Source of the DNA: Actinomycetes bacterium
GTDB taxonomy: Bacteria; Actinomycetota; Actinomycetes; Mycobacteriales; Mycobacteriaceae
Length of the DNA stretch: 49,376 nt
Assembly: GCA_023404955.1 (NCBI GenBank)
Contig: JAEXZY010000124.1
Span: 1-49,376, forward strand
Direction of reading: 5' to 3'
Each line of letters opens with the position of its first letter. Position 1 is the first letter of the stretch. The position numbers and the translations under genes were made by a program. Below the pieces are notes generated by a model. It ran no database searches and was not told the DNA's origin. It worked only from the letters and a program-made list of their open reading frames with translations. Below, in pieces: positions 1 through 9,201 of the stretch.

Positions 1-104
1 AGCAGCTCGACCACCTCCGCGGCGGCCGACAGGTCCAGATCGCAGGCGAGCACGGCATCAACGGCGTCCCGTAACGCCGCGACCGCCTCCCGCACCTCCA
101 CCAT
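1..104 (-). CDS. DUF222 / 13E12-repeat family protein, N-terminal fragment
   Basis: Only the first 34 codons are in the window; the gene runs off the left edge. The visible residues begin MVEVREAVAALRDAVDAV and continue with an acidic, alanine-rich helix ending EVVELL. This is how the DUF222 domain of the actinobacterial 13E12 repeat family usually begins; complete members often carry a C-terminal HNH endonuclease motif. The ATG is taken as the start because an SOS box lies 4 bases upstream, which fits published reports that 13E12-family genes in M. tuberculosis are LexA controlled. The function of the family is not settled. The call rests on a short fragment plus the regulatory site, so it is moderate. 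Confidence 0.55.
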   Translation of the reverse strand, partial: MVEVREAVAALRDAVDAVLACDLDLSAAAEVVEL

Positions 105-107
105 GAT

Positions 108-123
108 TCGAACATACATTCGA
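108..123. promoter_or_regulatory. LexA (SOS) box
   Basis: The sequence TCGAACATACATTCGA matches the mycobacterial/Gram-positive SOS box TCGAAC-N4-GTTCGA at 11 of 12 fixed positions. It sits immediately before the ATG of the leftward DUF222-type gene. LexA bound here would cover the promoter or leader, so the gene should be induced by DNA damage. Confidence 0.7.
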
Positions 124-187
124 ACACTGACAGTTTTCGGATCGCGCGACGCGGGGCGCCGTCAGCACTAAGGTGTCTCCAGCAGTG

Positions 188-224
188 CGATCGGCACTTT
201 TCTGTGAACACGAGTTGCCGATCG
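188..224 (+). promoter_or_regulatory. inverted repeat in the leader of the peptide importer operon
   Basis: CGATCGGCA (188-196) and TGCCGATCG (216-224) are perfect 9-base inverted copies separated by 19 bases. Each arm also contains the palindrome CGATCG. An unusually A-rich stretch follows (GAAAAAT at 225-231 and 236-242), which stands out in this GC-rich DNA. It could be an operator or a leader hairpin for the operon starting at 298. No regulator can be named. Confidence 0.4.
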
Positions 225-297
225 GAAAAATTTCTGAAAAATGCTCTGAGGCCCGGACAAGTCTTGGATTTCGGGCCGCCCGACCGAGGGGAACACT

Positions 298-1962
298 GTG
301 AACACCGCACGTTCGGTTCGACATGGACTCGCGCTCGTCTGCATCATCGTGCTGGCCGCCTTCGGCGTCGCCGCATGCGGCAAGGACAGCGGATCGGGTG
401 GCGGCTCCGGCGGAGGTGGCGGCGGGGACATCACCGTCGCGTTGACTTCGTTCCCCGACTACGTGGACCCCCAGCTGTCTTACACGGTCGAAGGCTGGGA
501 AATCCTCTGGAACGTCTACACACCCCTGCTGACCTACAAGCACGCCAAAGGCAAAGAGGGCACCGAGATCGTGCCCGGTCTCGCCGAGGCGATGCCGGAC
601 ATCTCCCCGGACGGCACGACCTACAAGCTCAAGCTCCGCAAGAACATGAAGTACTCCGACGGCACCCCGATCAAGGCCTCGGACTTCACCTACGCGGTTC
701 AGCGCCTGTTCAAGGCGGATTCGGGCGGGTCGGTGTTCTATGACGTGATCGTCGGCGCCAAGGAGTACGCCGACGGCAAGGCCGACACGATCACCGGCAT
801 CACCACCGACGACAACACCGGCGACATCACCATCAAGCTGACCGGCCCGAACGGCACCTTCGAGAATCTGCTGGCGTTGATGTTCGCCGCCCCGGTGCCG
901 CCCACGACCAAGCTGGACGGGGATACCACCAACACGCCGCCTCCCGCGAGCGGTCCGTTCATGATCAGCAACGTCGACGCACCGCGAACGATGACCATGG
1001 AGCGCAATCCGCAGTTCAAGACCGTCAAGGACGCCGGCGCGTCCGAGGTCGCCGACGCGAACGTCGACAAGATCACCGTGGTCGAGAACAAGAACCAGAG
1101 CGCGCAGGTCACCGACATCGTGCAGAACAAGGTCGATTTCATGGTCGACCCGGTGCCGTCGGACCGGCTGCAGGAGGTCAAGACCCGCTATGCCGATCGT
1201 TTCCGGATGGAGGAATCGATCAACACCTACTACTTCTTCATGAACACCCAGAAGGCCCCGTTCAACGACATCAAGGTGCGGCAGGCGATCAACTACGCCG
1301 TGGACCCGGAGGCGTTGAACCGCATCTTCGGTGGCCGTCTGCACCCGACCCAACAGGTCCTCCCGCCGGGAATGCCCGGCTACCAGGAGTACAAGCTTTA
1401 CCCGGGCCCCGACATGAACAAGGCCAAGCAGCTGCTCGCCGAGGCCAATCCGGCCGACCGTGACATCACGGTGTGGACCGACGACGAGCCCGACCGCAAA
1501 CGCATCGGGGAGTACTACCACGACCTGCTGACCCAGCTCGGCTTCAACGCGACGCTGAAAGTGATTGCCGGAGACGTGTACTGGACCACCATCGGCAACC
1601 AGTCCACCCCCGACGTGGACACCGGATTCGCCGACTGGTTCCAGGACTTCCCCCATCCGGACGACTTCTTCCGCCCGCTGCTCAACGGCGCCAGCATTCT
1701 GCCGACCAACGGCAACAACCTGTCCCGGGCCAACCTGCCGGATCTCGACGCGAAGATGAACGAGCTGCTGACCAAGCAGATCACCGATCCCGGTGTCGAA
1801 CAGCAGTACGCCGACCTGGACAAGGCCTACATGGAGCAGGCGGTGTGGGCGCCCTATGGCAACGAGCAGTTCACCACGTTCCTGTCCGAGCGCATGGACT
1901 TTGACAAGTCCTATCAACACCTGTTGTTCAAGCAGGACTTCACCTCGTTCGCGGTGAAGTAG
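298..1962 (+). CDS. peptide ABC transporter, substrate-binding lipoprotein (SBP family 5)
   Basis: Extracytoplasmic receptor of a peptide/nickel-type (Opp/Dpp) ABC importer, 554 aa. Residues 1-26 form a lipoprotein signal ending in the lipobox VAAC, with Cys27 the lipidated residue. A Gly/Ser-rich linker follows, then a full family 5 solute-binding domain (typical blocks include ITVALTSFPDYVDPQLSY near the start and KVRQAINYAVDPEALN in the middle). The GTG start has a GAGGGG ribosome site 6 bases upstream. It heads a tightly packed operon with two permeases and two ATPases. The ligand is inferred to be an oligopeptide or peptide-like molecule; the sequence does not tell which one. Confidence 0.92.
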   Translation: MNTARSVRHGLALVCIIVLAAFGVAACGKDSGSGGGSGGGGGGDITVALTSFPDYVDPQLSYTVEGWEILWNVYTPLLTYKHAKGKEGTEIVPGLAEAMPDISPDGTTYKLKLRKNMKYSDGTPIKASDFTYAVQRLFKADSGGSVFYDVIVGAKEYADGKADTITGITTDDNTGDITIKLTGPNGTFENLLALMFAAPVPPTTKLDGDTTNTPPPASGPFMISNVDAPRTMTMERNPQFKTVKDAGASEVADANVDKITVVENKNQSAQVTDIVQNKVDFMVDPVPSDRLQEVKTRYADRFRMEESINTYYFFMNTQKAPFNDIKVRQAINYAVDPEALNRIFGGRLHPTQQVLPPGMPGYQEYKLYPGPDMNKAKQLLAEANPADRDITVWTDDEPDRKRIGEYYHDLLTQLGFNATLKVIAGDVYWTTIGNQSTPDVDTGFADWFQDFPHPDDFFRPLLNGASILPTNGNNLSRANLPDLDAKMNELLTKQITDPGVEQQYADLDKAYMEQAVWAPYGNEQFTTFLSERMDFDKSYQHLLFKQDFTSFAVK

Positions 1963-1972
1963 CGACGAGCCA

Positions 1973-3010
1973 ATGGTCGCCGCTGTTCCTGATGTAGAGG
2001 TCCCCGACGAGCCGCCGTTGCCCGTCGGGGTGCCCAAAGAGCAGATCCAGGGCCGCAACCCGTGGTATCTGGCGTGGCTTCGGTTGCGCCGCAACAAGGT
2101 TGCTCTGGCCTGCGGTGTGCTGTTCGTGCTGATCGTGCTGTTCTGCCTGGCGGCGCCGCTGTGGGCGCACTACGTCGCCCAGACCGGACCGAACGACAAC
2201 CACATCACCGACACGGTGAGCATCAACGGCGTCGACACCGACGTCGTCGCGCCTGACGGCACGCCGCTGGGTCCGGGTCTGCACGGTCGGTATCTGCTCG
2301 GCGCCGATCAGAACGGCCGAGATGTCATGGTGCGCCTCATGTACGGCGGCCGGACATCGATCTACATCGGGCTGGCCGCTGCGGCGGTGACCACGGTCCT
2401 CGCCGTCATCGTCGCGCTGCTGGCCGGGTACTACCGCGGGTGGATCGACGCGGTGCTGTCCCGGATCCTCGACGTGATCTGGGCGTTTCCCGTCCTGCTG
2501 CTGGGCATCGCCCTGGGCACGGCGCTGGCCATCGGCGGCCTCAAACTGGGCATCCTGCAGATCGCGGGCGATTCGATCTGGATTCCGATCCTGATCATCG
2601 GCCTGGTGTACGTGCCATACATGGCCAGGCCGCTGCGCGGGGAGATCCTCGCGCTGCGCGAGAAGGAGTTCGTCGAAGCCGCTGTCGCGCAAGGGATGGG
2701 TCCGTTGCGGATCATGGTCGGCGAGCTGCTGCCCAACATCATCTCCACGATCATCGTGTTCTTCACGTTGAACATCGCCAACAACATGCTGCTGGAGTCG
2801 GCGCTGTCGTTCCTCGGCGCCGGGGTTCGGCCGCCCAACGCCTCCTGGGGGACGATGATCGCCGACGGCTACCAGTTGATCTACACCGCACCGCATCTGA
2901 CGATCGTGCCGGGCCTGCTGATCGTCATCACGGTGCTGGCGCTCAACGTCTTCGGGGACGGCCTGCGCGACGCGTTGGACCCCAAAGCCCGAATCAGACT
3001 GGAGCACTGA
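1973..3010 (+). CDS. peptide ABC transporter permease, DppC/OppC type
   Basis: 345 aa inner-membrane permease. It has a cytoplasmic N-terminal segment (about residues 1-42), a first membrane helix around 43-62, an extracytoplasmic loop (about 65-105) as in OppC/DppC proteins, and then the BPD_transp_1 domain. The EAA loop that docks to the ATPases is visible as EKEFVEAAVAQGMGPLRI. It starts 10 bases after the binding protein and its stop shares one base with the next ATG. Having the C-type permease before the B-type one is the reverse of the usual dppABCDF order. Confidence 0.92.
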   Translation: MVAAVPDVEVPDEPPLPVGVPKEQIQGRNPWYLAWLRLRRNKVALACGVLFVLIVLFCLAAPLWAHYVAQTGPNDNHITDTVSINGVDTDVVAPDGTPLGPGLHGRYLLGADQNGRDVMVRLMYGGRTSIYIGLAAAAVTTVLAVIVALLAGYYRGWIDAVLSRILDVIWAFPVLLLGIALGTALAIGGLKLGILQIAGDSIWIPILIIGLVYVPYMARPLRGEILALREKEFVEAAVAQGMGPLRIMVGELLPNIISTIIVFFTLNIANNMLLESALSFLGAGVRPPNASWGTMIADGYQLIYTAPHLTIVPGLLIVITVLALNVFGDGLRDALDPKARIRLEH

Positions 3011-3972
3011 TGGCACAGTTCGTCCTGCGCCGGGTGCTCGGCATGATCGCCGTGCTGTTCGCGATCTCGGTGATCGTGTTCCTGATCTTCAACGTGGTGC
3101 CGAACTCCGACCCCGCGGCGCGGATCGCCGGCAAGAACGCCGATCCCGATCTGATCGCCCGGGTCAACGCCGACCTCGGACTCGACCGGCCCCTGCCCGT
3201 GCAGTACCTGACGATGATGAAACAGATCTTCACCGGTGAACTCACGTCGTATGCGAGCGATCGCAATGTAGGCGAACAGATTTGGCACGGGCTGCCTGCG
3301 ACGTTCTCTCTGTGTATCGGTGCGGCGGTCATCTGGATGACGCTGGCGGTGCTGTTCGGTTACCTCAGCGCCGTGCACGCCGGCAAGTTCGGTGACCGCG
3401 CGCTGAGCATCCTGTCGCTGGTCGGTATCTCGATGCCGGTGTTCTGGCTGGCCGCAATCCTGCTCTACTTCTTCACCTACAAGGTGGAGCTGTTTCCAAC
3501 GGGCAGCTATGTGCCGCTCACCGAAGATCCCCTGGACTGGGCGTACCACCTCGTGTTGCCGTGGTTCACCCTGGCGGTGTTGTTCATCGGCTTCTACAGC
3601 CGGGTGCTGCGGTCCAACATGCTCGACGCGATGAACGAGGACTACGTGCGCACGGCGCGGGCGAAGGGCCTGACCGAACGTCAGGTCCGCGTCCGACATG
3701 TGTTGCGCAACTCGATGATTCCCATTGTCACACTGTTCGGCCTCGACTTCGGCATGGTGGTCGGCGGCGGAGCGATCCTCACCGAGACGGTGTACAACCT
3801 CGACGGGGTCGGGCTCTACGCCGGTGAGGCGATCCGCAGCCTGGACCTTCCGCCGCTGATGGCGGTGACGATGTTCGGCGCGTTCTTCATCGTGCTGTTC
3901 AACACGATCGTCGACATCGCCTACGCCGTGCTCGATCCGCGAATCCGACTGGGACAGGCGGCACCAGCGTGA
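3010..3972 (+). CDS. peptide ABC transporter permease, DppB/OppB type
   Basis: 320 aa permease partner. The start MAQFVLRRVLGMIAVLFAIS is the classic N-terminus of DppB/OppB proteins, with the first membrane helix at about residues 9-30 and five more helices after a periplasmic loop. The EAA motif reads EDYVRTARAKGLTERQVRV. The ATG at 3010 is chosen over a long upstream extension because that extension lies out of frame inside the previous permease. It overlaps that gene by one base and the next by four, so translational coupling is likely. Confidence 0.92.
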   Translation: MAQFVLRRVLGMIAVLFAISVIVFLIFNVVPNSDPAARIAGKNADPDLIARVNADLGLDRPLPVQYLTMMKQIFTGELTSYASDRNVGEQIWHGLPATFSLCIGAAVIWMTLAVLFGYLSAVHAGKFGDRALSILSLVGISMPVFWLAAILLYFFTYKVELFPTGSYVPLTEDPLDWAYHLVLPWFTLAVLFIGFYSRVLRSNMLDAMNEDYVRTARAKGLTERQVRVRHVLRNSMIPIVTLFGLDFGMVVGGGAILTETVYNLDGVGLYAGEAIRSLDLPPLMAVTMFGAFFIVLFNTIVDIAYAVLDPRIRLGQAAPA

Positions 3973-4957
3973 GTGAAGAACTGCTGACAGTTGAGAACCT
4001 GCGGGTCGGGTTCGCCACCGAGGACGGAGTGGTGCAGGCCGTCGACGGGGTGTCGTTTTCCCTGGCCCCCGGCGAGATCCTCGCCATCGTCGGCGAATCC
4101 GGTTCCGGCAAGAGCGTGACCGCGCAGACGCTGACGGGGCTCACCCGGTCGTCGAACAGCCGTATCACCGGGTCGGTCACCTATCGCGGACAGGAGCTGC
4201 TGGGTCTCGACGACGACGGGTTGAGAGACATCCGCGGCGAGGAGATCGCCATGGTGTTCCAGGATCCGATGTCCTCGCTGAATCCGGTGTACCGGGTCGG
4301 TGACCAGATCGTCGAGATGATCCGTGCGCACCGCGACGTACCGAAGTCCGAGGCCACCCGCCGGGCCGCAGAACTGCTTGCAGCGGTAGGCATTCCGAAC
4401 CCCGAAAGTCGGCTGCGCAGCTATCCGCACGAGTTCTCCGGCGGGATGCGCCAACGCGTCATGATCGCCATGGCGCTGGCCCTCGAGCCTGCCGTGCTGA
4501 TCGCCGACGAACCGACCACCGCCCTCGACGTCACGGTGCAGGCACAGATTCTGCGCCTGCTTGCCCAGTTGAACGCCGAACGCGGACTCGCCGTCGTGCT
4601 GATCACCCACGATCTCGGTGTGGTCGCCGAGATCGCGGACCGGGTCGCGGTGATGTACGCGGGCCAGATCGTCGAGGACGGCAGTCTGGATGACATCTTC
4701 TACGCCCCGCAGCATCCCTACACCTGGGGCTTGCTCGGGTCTCTTGCCCGCCTGGACCGCCCCCGCTCGGAGCGCCTCCCACAGATACCCGGACAGCCAC
4801 CGTCCCTGCTCGACCCGCCGCCAGGGTGCCGGTTCGCGCCGCGGTGTGAGTTCGAGTTCGACCGCTGCAGCCAGCCACCTGATCTCGCTCCCACAGAGAG
4901 CGGGTCGCATCTGGACCGCTGCTGGCTCGACCACGAGGAGAAAGCGCGGGTGCGCGC

Positions 4958-4961
<4 letters not shown>
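3969..4961 (+). CDS. peptide ABC transporter ATPase, DppD/OppD type
   Basis: 330 aa ABC ATPase powering the importer. Walker A GESGSGKS at 42-49, Q-loop Gln98, signature FSGGM at 156-160, Walker B ending Asp180-Glu181 and H-loop His214 are all intact. The C-terminal Oligo_HPY domain has four cysteines (287, 293, 300, 318). Comparable motifs have been reported to hold an iron-sulfur cluster in OppD/DppD-type ATPases; that is inference here. The GTG start overlaps the DppB stop by four bases. It pairs with the separate DppF-type ATPase, whereas the M. tuberculosis Opp and Dpp systems use a fused ATPase. Confidence 0.93.
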
Positions 4962-5956
<995 letters not shown>

Positions 5957-5971
5957 CGCCGGAATGACAAG

Positions 5972-6010
5972 CGACTCGAACGGCTGTCCCCTCCGCAGCC
6001 GATCGAGTCG
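5972..6010 (+). terminator. intrinsic terminator hairpin after the peptide importer operon
   Basis: Arms 5972-5986 and 5996-6010 pair over 15 positions with a single A/A mismatch and a 9-base loop. The stem is GC rich and starts 16 bases after the last stop codon. There is no U-run after it, which is common for mycobacterial intrinsic terminators. Confidence 0.65.
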
Positions 6011-6074
6011 ATCCAACTCAAGCTAAGCCGACGCGACGGTCGGAGCAATCGGGGAAACCCCTATATCTGCGTGC

Positions 6075-7883
6075 TCAGGGGGCCGCGGGAACCGGGATCG
6101 GGATGGGGACCGGCACGAAGGGCACCGTGAGGTAGCTCGTTGTCGTCACTGGTTGAGTGGTCACCGGCTGCGTGGTCGTGGGCGCCTGGGTCGTCGTTTG
6201 CGCAGTCGTGGTGGGCACCGTCGTGGTGGGCACCGTCGTGGTCGTAGTCGGGACCGTCGTCGTCGTGGTCGTCGACGGTGTGGTGGTGGTGGTCGTTGTC
6301 GTGGTTGTCGTCGTCGTGGTGGTTGTCGTCGTTGTGGTGGTGGTCGTGGGCACCGTGGTGGTCGACACGGGTGGTGCGGTGGTGACCACAGGAACAGGAG
6401 GCGGGGCTGCGCTGCTCGGCGGTGCGGTGGGCTGCCCGGGCACTGTGACGGTCTCTCCGGCCACACTGGTGGGAGTCAATTCCCTGCTCAGCGGCGAGTT
6501 CCCCGGCGTCGGCCGGTCGGGATCGGAGCCTTCGACACTGGTCAATGCGATCGCGACACCACCGACGGCGACCAGCGCGATGGCGGCCACCACACCGAGA
6601 AGTGACAGCGGCAGCCGCCGCCAGCCGGTCGGCTCGGCATCGTCGGCCGGTTCCTGTGGGTCACTGAGCCGGTACGGGTTCTGCCGCGGGGCCCGGCCGG
6701 TAGCTCCGTCGGAGTAATCGTCGATGACATAGGTGTCCTCGCCGTCATACGGCACGACGTCTTCGGTGGACGGATCGTCCTGCGACCATGCCAGCGCGTA
6801 TGTCGAGTCCGCCCCGGGATCAGGCCCGGGGGCGACGGCCGGCGCGGCGCGCGTCGCAGTCTCGGAGGCGCCGCCGAACGCGGCGAAGAGTGCCGCGCCG
6901 GCAGCCGCGTCCAGTGCGGGCCGCGGTGACCACAGCAGCCGGCCCGGGTATCCCGAAAAGCGCTGTCGGACAACCGGGATGGTCGACCCACCACCGACCA
7001 GGGCGACCGCCGACAACGCTGCGGCACCACTATTGTTGCGCTGCAACGTTTCTCGCAGCGCTTCGACCAGGTCATCGAGCGGCCGGGCGAGCAGCGAATC
7101 CAGATCGGCCCGGGTGACGACGATGTCGCCGCGGTACCCCGGAACGTCGACGTCGATGCGGGCCTCGGGCTCCGTCGACAGCCGTTCCTTGGCGCTGCGA
7201 CACTGCTCCCGCAGGCGTGCGAGCGATCCGACCGCGGCGGTCGCGCCGGTGTCTTCGCCGCTGTGCGGCACCCGCTCGAGAACGAGTGTGAGCAGGGCCT
7301 GGTCGATTTGATCTCCGGCGAACTCAGCGAACCGCTCGGTGCGGCCCACCACCTCGAGCGATCCGGCCTCGGCGAGGCTGATACTCGTTCCACTCCCGCC
7401 GATGTCGACAACGGCCAGCACGCCGCGACGTTCCAGGCCGGGGTCGGCCACCATCGCCGTCAACGCCGCCACCGCGTCTGGAATGAGCCGTGGCGGGGGG
7501 CCACCGCGTGCCAGCGGGCCGCTGTCGGTCAGCTCCTCCCGCAGCGCGTCGACCTGTCCCGGTCCCCAGTACGACGGCACCGCGATGGCCACGTCGGTGG
7601 GCGTCGTGGAGCCGGCCAGCGCGGCCATGGATTCCAGCGCCTCGACGACGAGTTGGCCGGCCGGGTAGCGCGACCCGTCGTCAGCGACGAGGGGCACCGG
7701 ATCGCCGACGCGCTCGACGAAGCCGCTCAGCGTCACTCCGTCGCCACGGCGTGGGGGCAGGCCCACCTCGGGAGCGGTGTGGCCGTAGACGGTCAGCGCC
7801 GAGCGACGCAGCACCGGCGGTCGTCCCACCGCCGCCGCCACCAGATTGGTGGCACCGACAGACAACCCCAGTGCATCGCTCAT
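6075..7883 (-). CDS. Hsp70-like ATPase with membrane anchor and Pro/Thr-rich tail (Rv0312/Rv2264c type)
   Basis: 602 aa from the ATG at 7883 (a GTG four codons upstream is possible but sits in the AAGGTG ribosome site). Residues 1 to about 330 form an actin/Hsp70-type nucleotide-binding fold: MSDALGLSVGATNLVAA (phosphate 1), VVDIGGSGTSISL (phosphate 2) and ALVGGGSTIPVVRQRF (adenosine motif). An acidic linker follows, then one membrane helix (LLGVVAAIALVAVGGVAIAL). The outer tail is almost only Thr, Pro and Val. M. tuberculosis Rv0312 and Rv2264c have the same plan and no firm function. Domain order suggests an ATPase inside the cell tied to a wall-spanning stalk; that is inference. Confidence 0.85.
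   Translation of the reverse strand: MSDALGLSVGATNLVAAAVGRPPVLRRSALTVYGHTAPEVGLPPRRGDGVTLSGFVERVGDPVPLVADDGSRYPAGQLVVEALESMAALAGSTTPTDVAIAVPSYWGPGQVDALREELTDSGPLARGGPPPRLIPDAVAALTAMVADPGLERRGVLAVVDIGGSGTSISLAEAGSLEVVGRTERFAEFAGDQIDQALLTLVLERVPHSGEDTGATAAVGSLARLREQCRSAKERLSTEPEARIDVDVPGYRGDIVVTRADLDSLLARPLDDLVEALRETLQRNNSGAAALSAVALVGGGSTIPVVRQRFSGYPGRLLWSPRPALDAAAGAALFAAFGGASETATRAAPAVAPGPDPGADSTYALAWSQDDPSTEDVVPYDGEDTYVIDDYSDGATGRAPRQNPYRLSDPQEPADDAEPTGWRRLPLSLLGVVAAIALVAVGGVAIALTSVEGSDPDRPTPGNSPLSRELTPTSVAGETVTVPGQPTAPPSSAAPPPVPVVTTAPPVSTTTVPTTTTTTTTTTTTTTTTTTTTTTTPSTTTTTTVPTTTTTVPTTTVPTTTAQTTTQAPTTTQPVTTQPVTTTSYLTVPFVPVPIPIPVPAAP
6138..6362 (-). repeat. threonine-codon repeat tract
   Basis: 75 codons of the tail of the Hsp70-like protein, made of ACN triplets broken by VP, PS, AQ, QAP and QPV. 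The longest pure run is 23 threonines (6279-6347). Codons ACG, ACC and ACA are mixed, so the amino acid and not the DNA repeat appears to be conserved, though slippage is possible. The tract is likely an O-mannosylated extracytoplasmic stalk. Confidence 0.85.
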
Positions 7884-7962
7884 GACGGGGCACACCTTAA
7901 TCGCCGGTGCCGCCGCAGCCCATCAGACACTCTGCCGCGCCGAACTGTGCTGCAATGACGCC

Positions 7963-8421
7963 ATGGGTGACATCGACGACATCAAGACGGTCAAATACCG
8001 GTACCTACGCACACTCGACACCAAGCATTGGGATGAGTTCGCCGACACCCTCACCGAGGACGTGATCGGTCACTACGGCGAATCGGTCGGCGAGGAACAC
8101 CACTTCGCCAACCGCGACGAGCTTGTCGAGTTCATGCGCAACTCTCTGGGCCCGGACATCATCACCGAACACCGCGTCACCCATCCCGAGATCACGATCG
8201 ACGGCGACGAGGCGACCGCCACCTGGTATCTGCAGGACCGGGTCATCGCGCCCGCCTTCAATTTCATGCTGATCGGCGCGGGTTTCTACCACGATCGCTA
8301 CCGCCGCACCGACGCCGGCTGGAGAATCAGTGAGACCGGATACGACCGCACCTACGACGCCTCGATGTCGCTCGAGACGCTGAACTTCAAGGTCAAGGCG
8401 GGGCGGGCCGTCAAGCAGTAG
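7963..8421 (+). CDS. NTF2-like / SnoaL-type protein (Rv0310c-like)
   Basis: 152 aa protein of the nuclear transport factor 2 superfamily, a cone-shaped fold used by small dehydratases, isomerases and binding proteins. It starts with the helix DIDDIKTVKYRYLRTLDTKH and has the family pattern of a buried Asp (DTLTEDVIGHYG), a central helix and strands ending in WRISETGYDRTY. The ATG at 7963 fits the family N-terminus; longer upstream reading is low-quality sequence. It is divergent from the Hsp70-like gene and convergent with the L,D-transpeptidase-like gene. The substrate is unknown. Confidence 0.8.
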   Translation: MGDIDDIKTVKYRYLRTLDTKHWDEFADTLTEDVIGHYGESVGEEHHFANRDELVEFMRNSLGPDIITEHRVTHPEITIDGDEATATWYLQDRVIAPAFNFMLIGAGFYHDRYRRTDAGWRISETGYDRTYDASMSLETLNFKVKAGRAVKQ

Positions 8422-8424
8422 GGC

Positions 8425-9093
8425 TCACGCGGCTGAGGTGACCGCGATCATCGCGCCGGGCCGCAGCCAGCGCATGATCTTCACCAGCGTCGCGTCGTCG
8501 ATCGCCACACATCCGGCCGTCGGCCCGCCGTCCGTGCTGTGCACGAAGAACGCCCCACCCTTGCCGGGGATGCGCTCCTTGTTCACCCCCATGACGACGG
8601 CGTGCGCGTACTGCGGGATGTCGAGGTTCTCGGTGCCCGAACTCGGCGCGGTGTCGAAGCGGCAGTTCTGCTTGTCGCACACCTGCATCGTGTTGTAGGT
8701 GGGGCTCTTCATGTCGCCGTCCCACCAGTGATTGGACCCCACTCTGATGTAGCGCAGGCCCCCGCCGGGATCGGGTTGGGTGCCGAAAGAGAAGTCCAGG
8801 GTGTAGACACCCTGTGGCGTCATCATCGAACCGTCGAAGTGGTTGGGCGACATGCCCTTCGCGCCGATCTTGGCGGGTATGCCGACGCCGCCGGTGACCG
8901 GCTGCCACCCGGCCGCGGTGCGCTGCCAGACGTCCAGGGTCGCATCGGAGCCGCCGGTGCCGGTCACCGCGAGCACCTGGGTGGCCCGCCCCACCGATGC
9001 GGAGAACCACGGGTTCGACGCCGCGCGTGCCACCGCAGAAGGCATGCCGGCCAGCAGGGCGGCCGCACACAGCAGGGTCAGCATTTTGCGCAT
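8425..9093 (-). CDS. secreted YkuD (L,D-transpeptidase-like) protein (Rv0309-like)
   Basis: 222 aa exported protein. The signal peptide is MRKMLTLLCAAALLAGMPSA with cleavage near AARA (residues 21-25). The YkuD catalytic signature is seen as H185-STDGGPTAG-C195, with Cys195 the expected nucleophile, plus the upstream block TPQGVYTLDFSFG. Two cysteines (139 and 144) could form a small disulfide loop. Family members cross-link peptidoglycan or act as related hydrolases. It lacks the Ig-like domain and long linker of LdtMt1/LdtMt2, so it is a distinct subgroup. It lies in the conserved Rv0308-Rv0312 neighbourhood. Confidence 0.85.
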   Translation of the reverse strand: MRKMLTLLCAAALLAGMPSAVARAASNPWFSASVGRATQVLAVTGTGGSDATLDVWQRTAAGWQPVTGGVGIPAKIGAKGMSPNHFDGSMMTPQGVYTLDFSFGTQPDPGGGLRYIRVGSNHWWDGDMKSPTYNTMQVCDKQNCRFDTAPSSGTENLDIPQYAHAVVMGVNKERIPGKGGAFFVHSTDGGPTAGCVAIDDATLVKIMRWLRPGAMIAVTSAA

Positions 9094-9189
9094 GGGCTCC
9101 GATCGTGGCCGCCCGACCCTGCATTCGAGGTCAAGATCCGGACACGATCGGGTCGCAGTACGCGAGGTTTGCCGGTGGAGTGTCTCGGC

Positions 9190-9195
9190 TACGTT
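9190..9195 (+). promoter_or_regulatory. -10 hexamer TACGTT, leaderless promoter
   Basis: TACGTT fits the mycobacterial TAnnnT -10 element and lies 6 bases before the ATG at 9202. With no ribosome site in between, transcription probably begins at the start codon. Confidence 0.45.
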
Positions 9196-9201
9196 GGCGT
9201 G

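Noticed and set aside
58..2097. 679-codon open frame antisense to the peptide-binding lipoprotein
   Set aside because: Mirror of a high-GC gene; the plus strand has a lipobox, family domain and ribosome site. The antisense product is an Arg/Val/Gly-rich sequence without domain features.
2440..3972. Longer start for the DppB-type permease (510 aa)
   Set aside because: The extension overlaps the upstream permease out of frame; MAQFVLRRVLGMI at 3010 is the family N-terminus.
6157..6717. Plus-strand frame encoding long poly-valine
   Set aside because: It is the complement of the threonine codon tract (ACN read as GTN) in the Hsp70-like gene and has no start signal or plausible fold.
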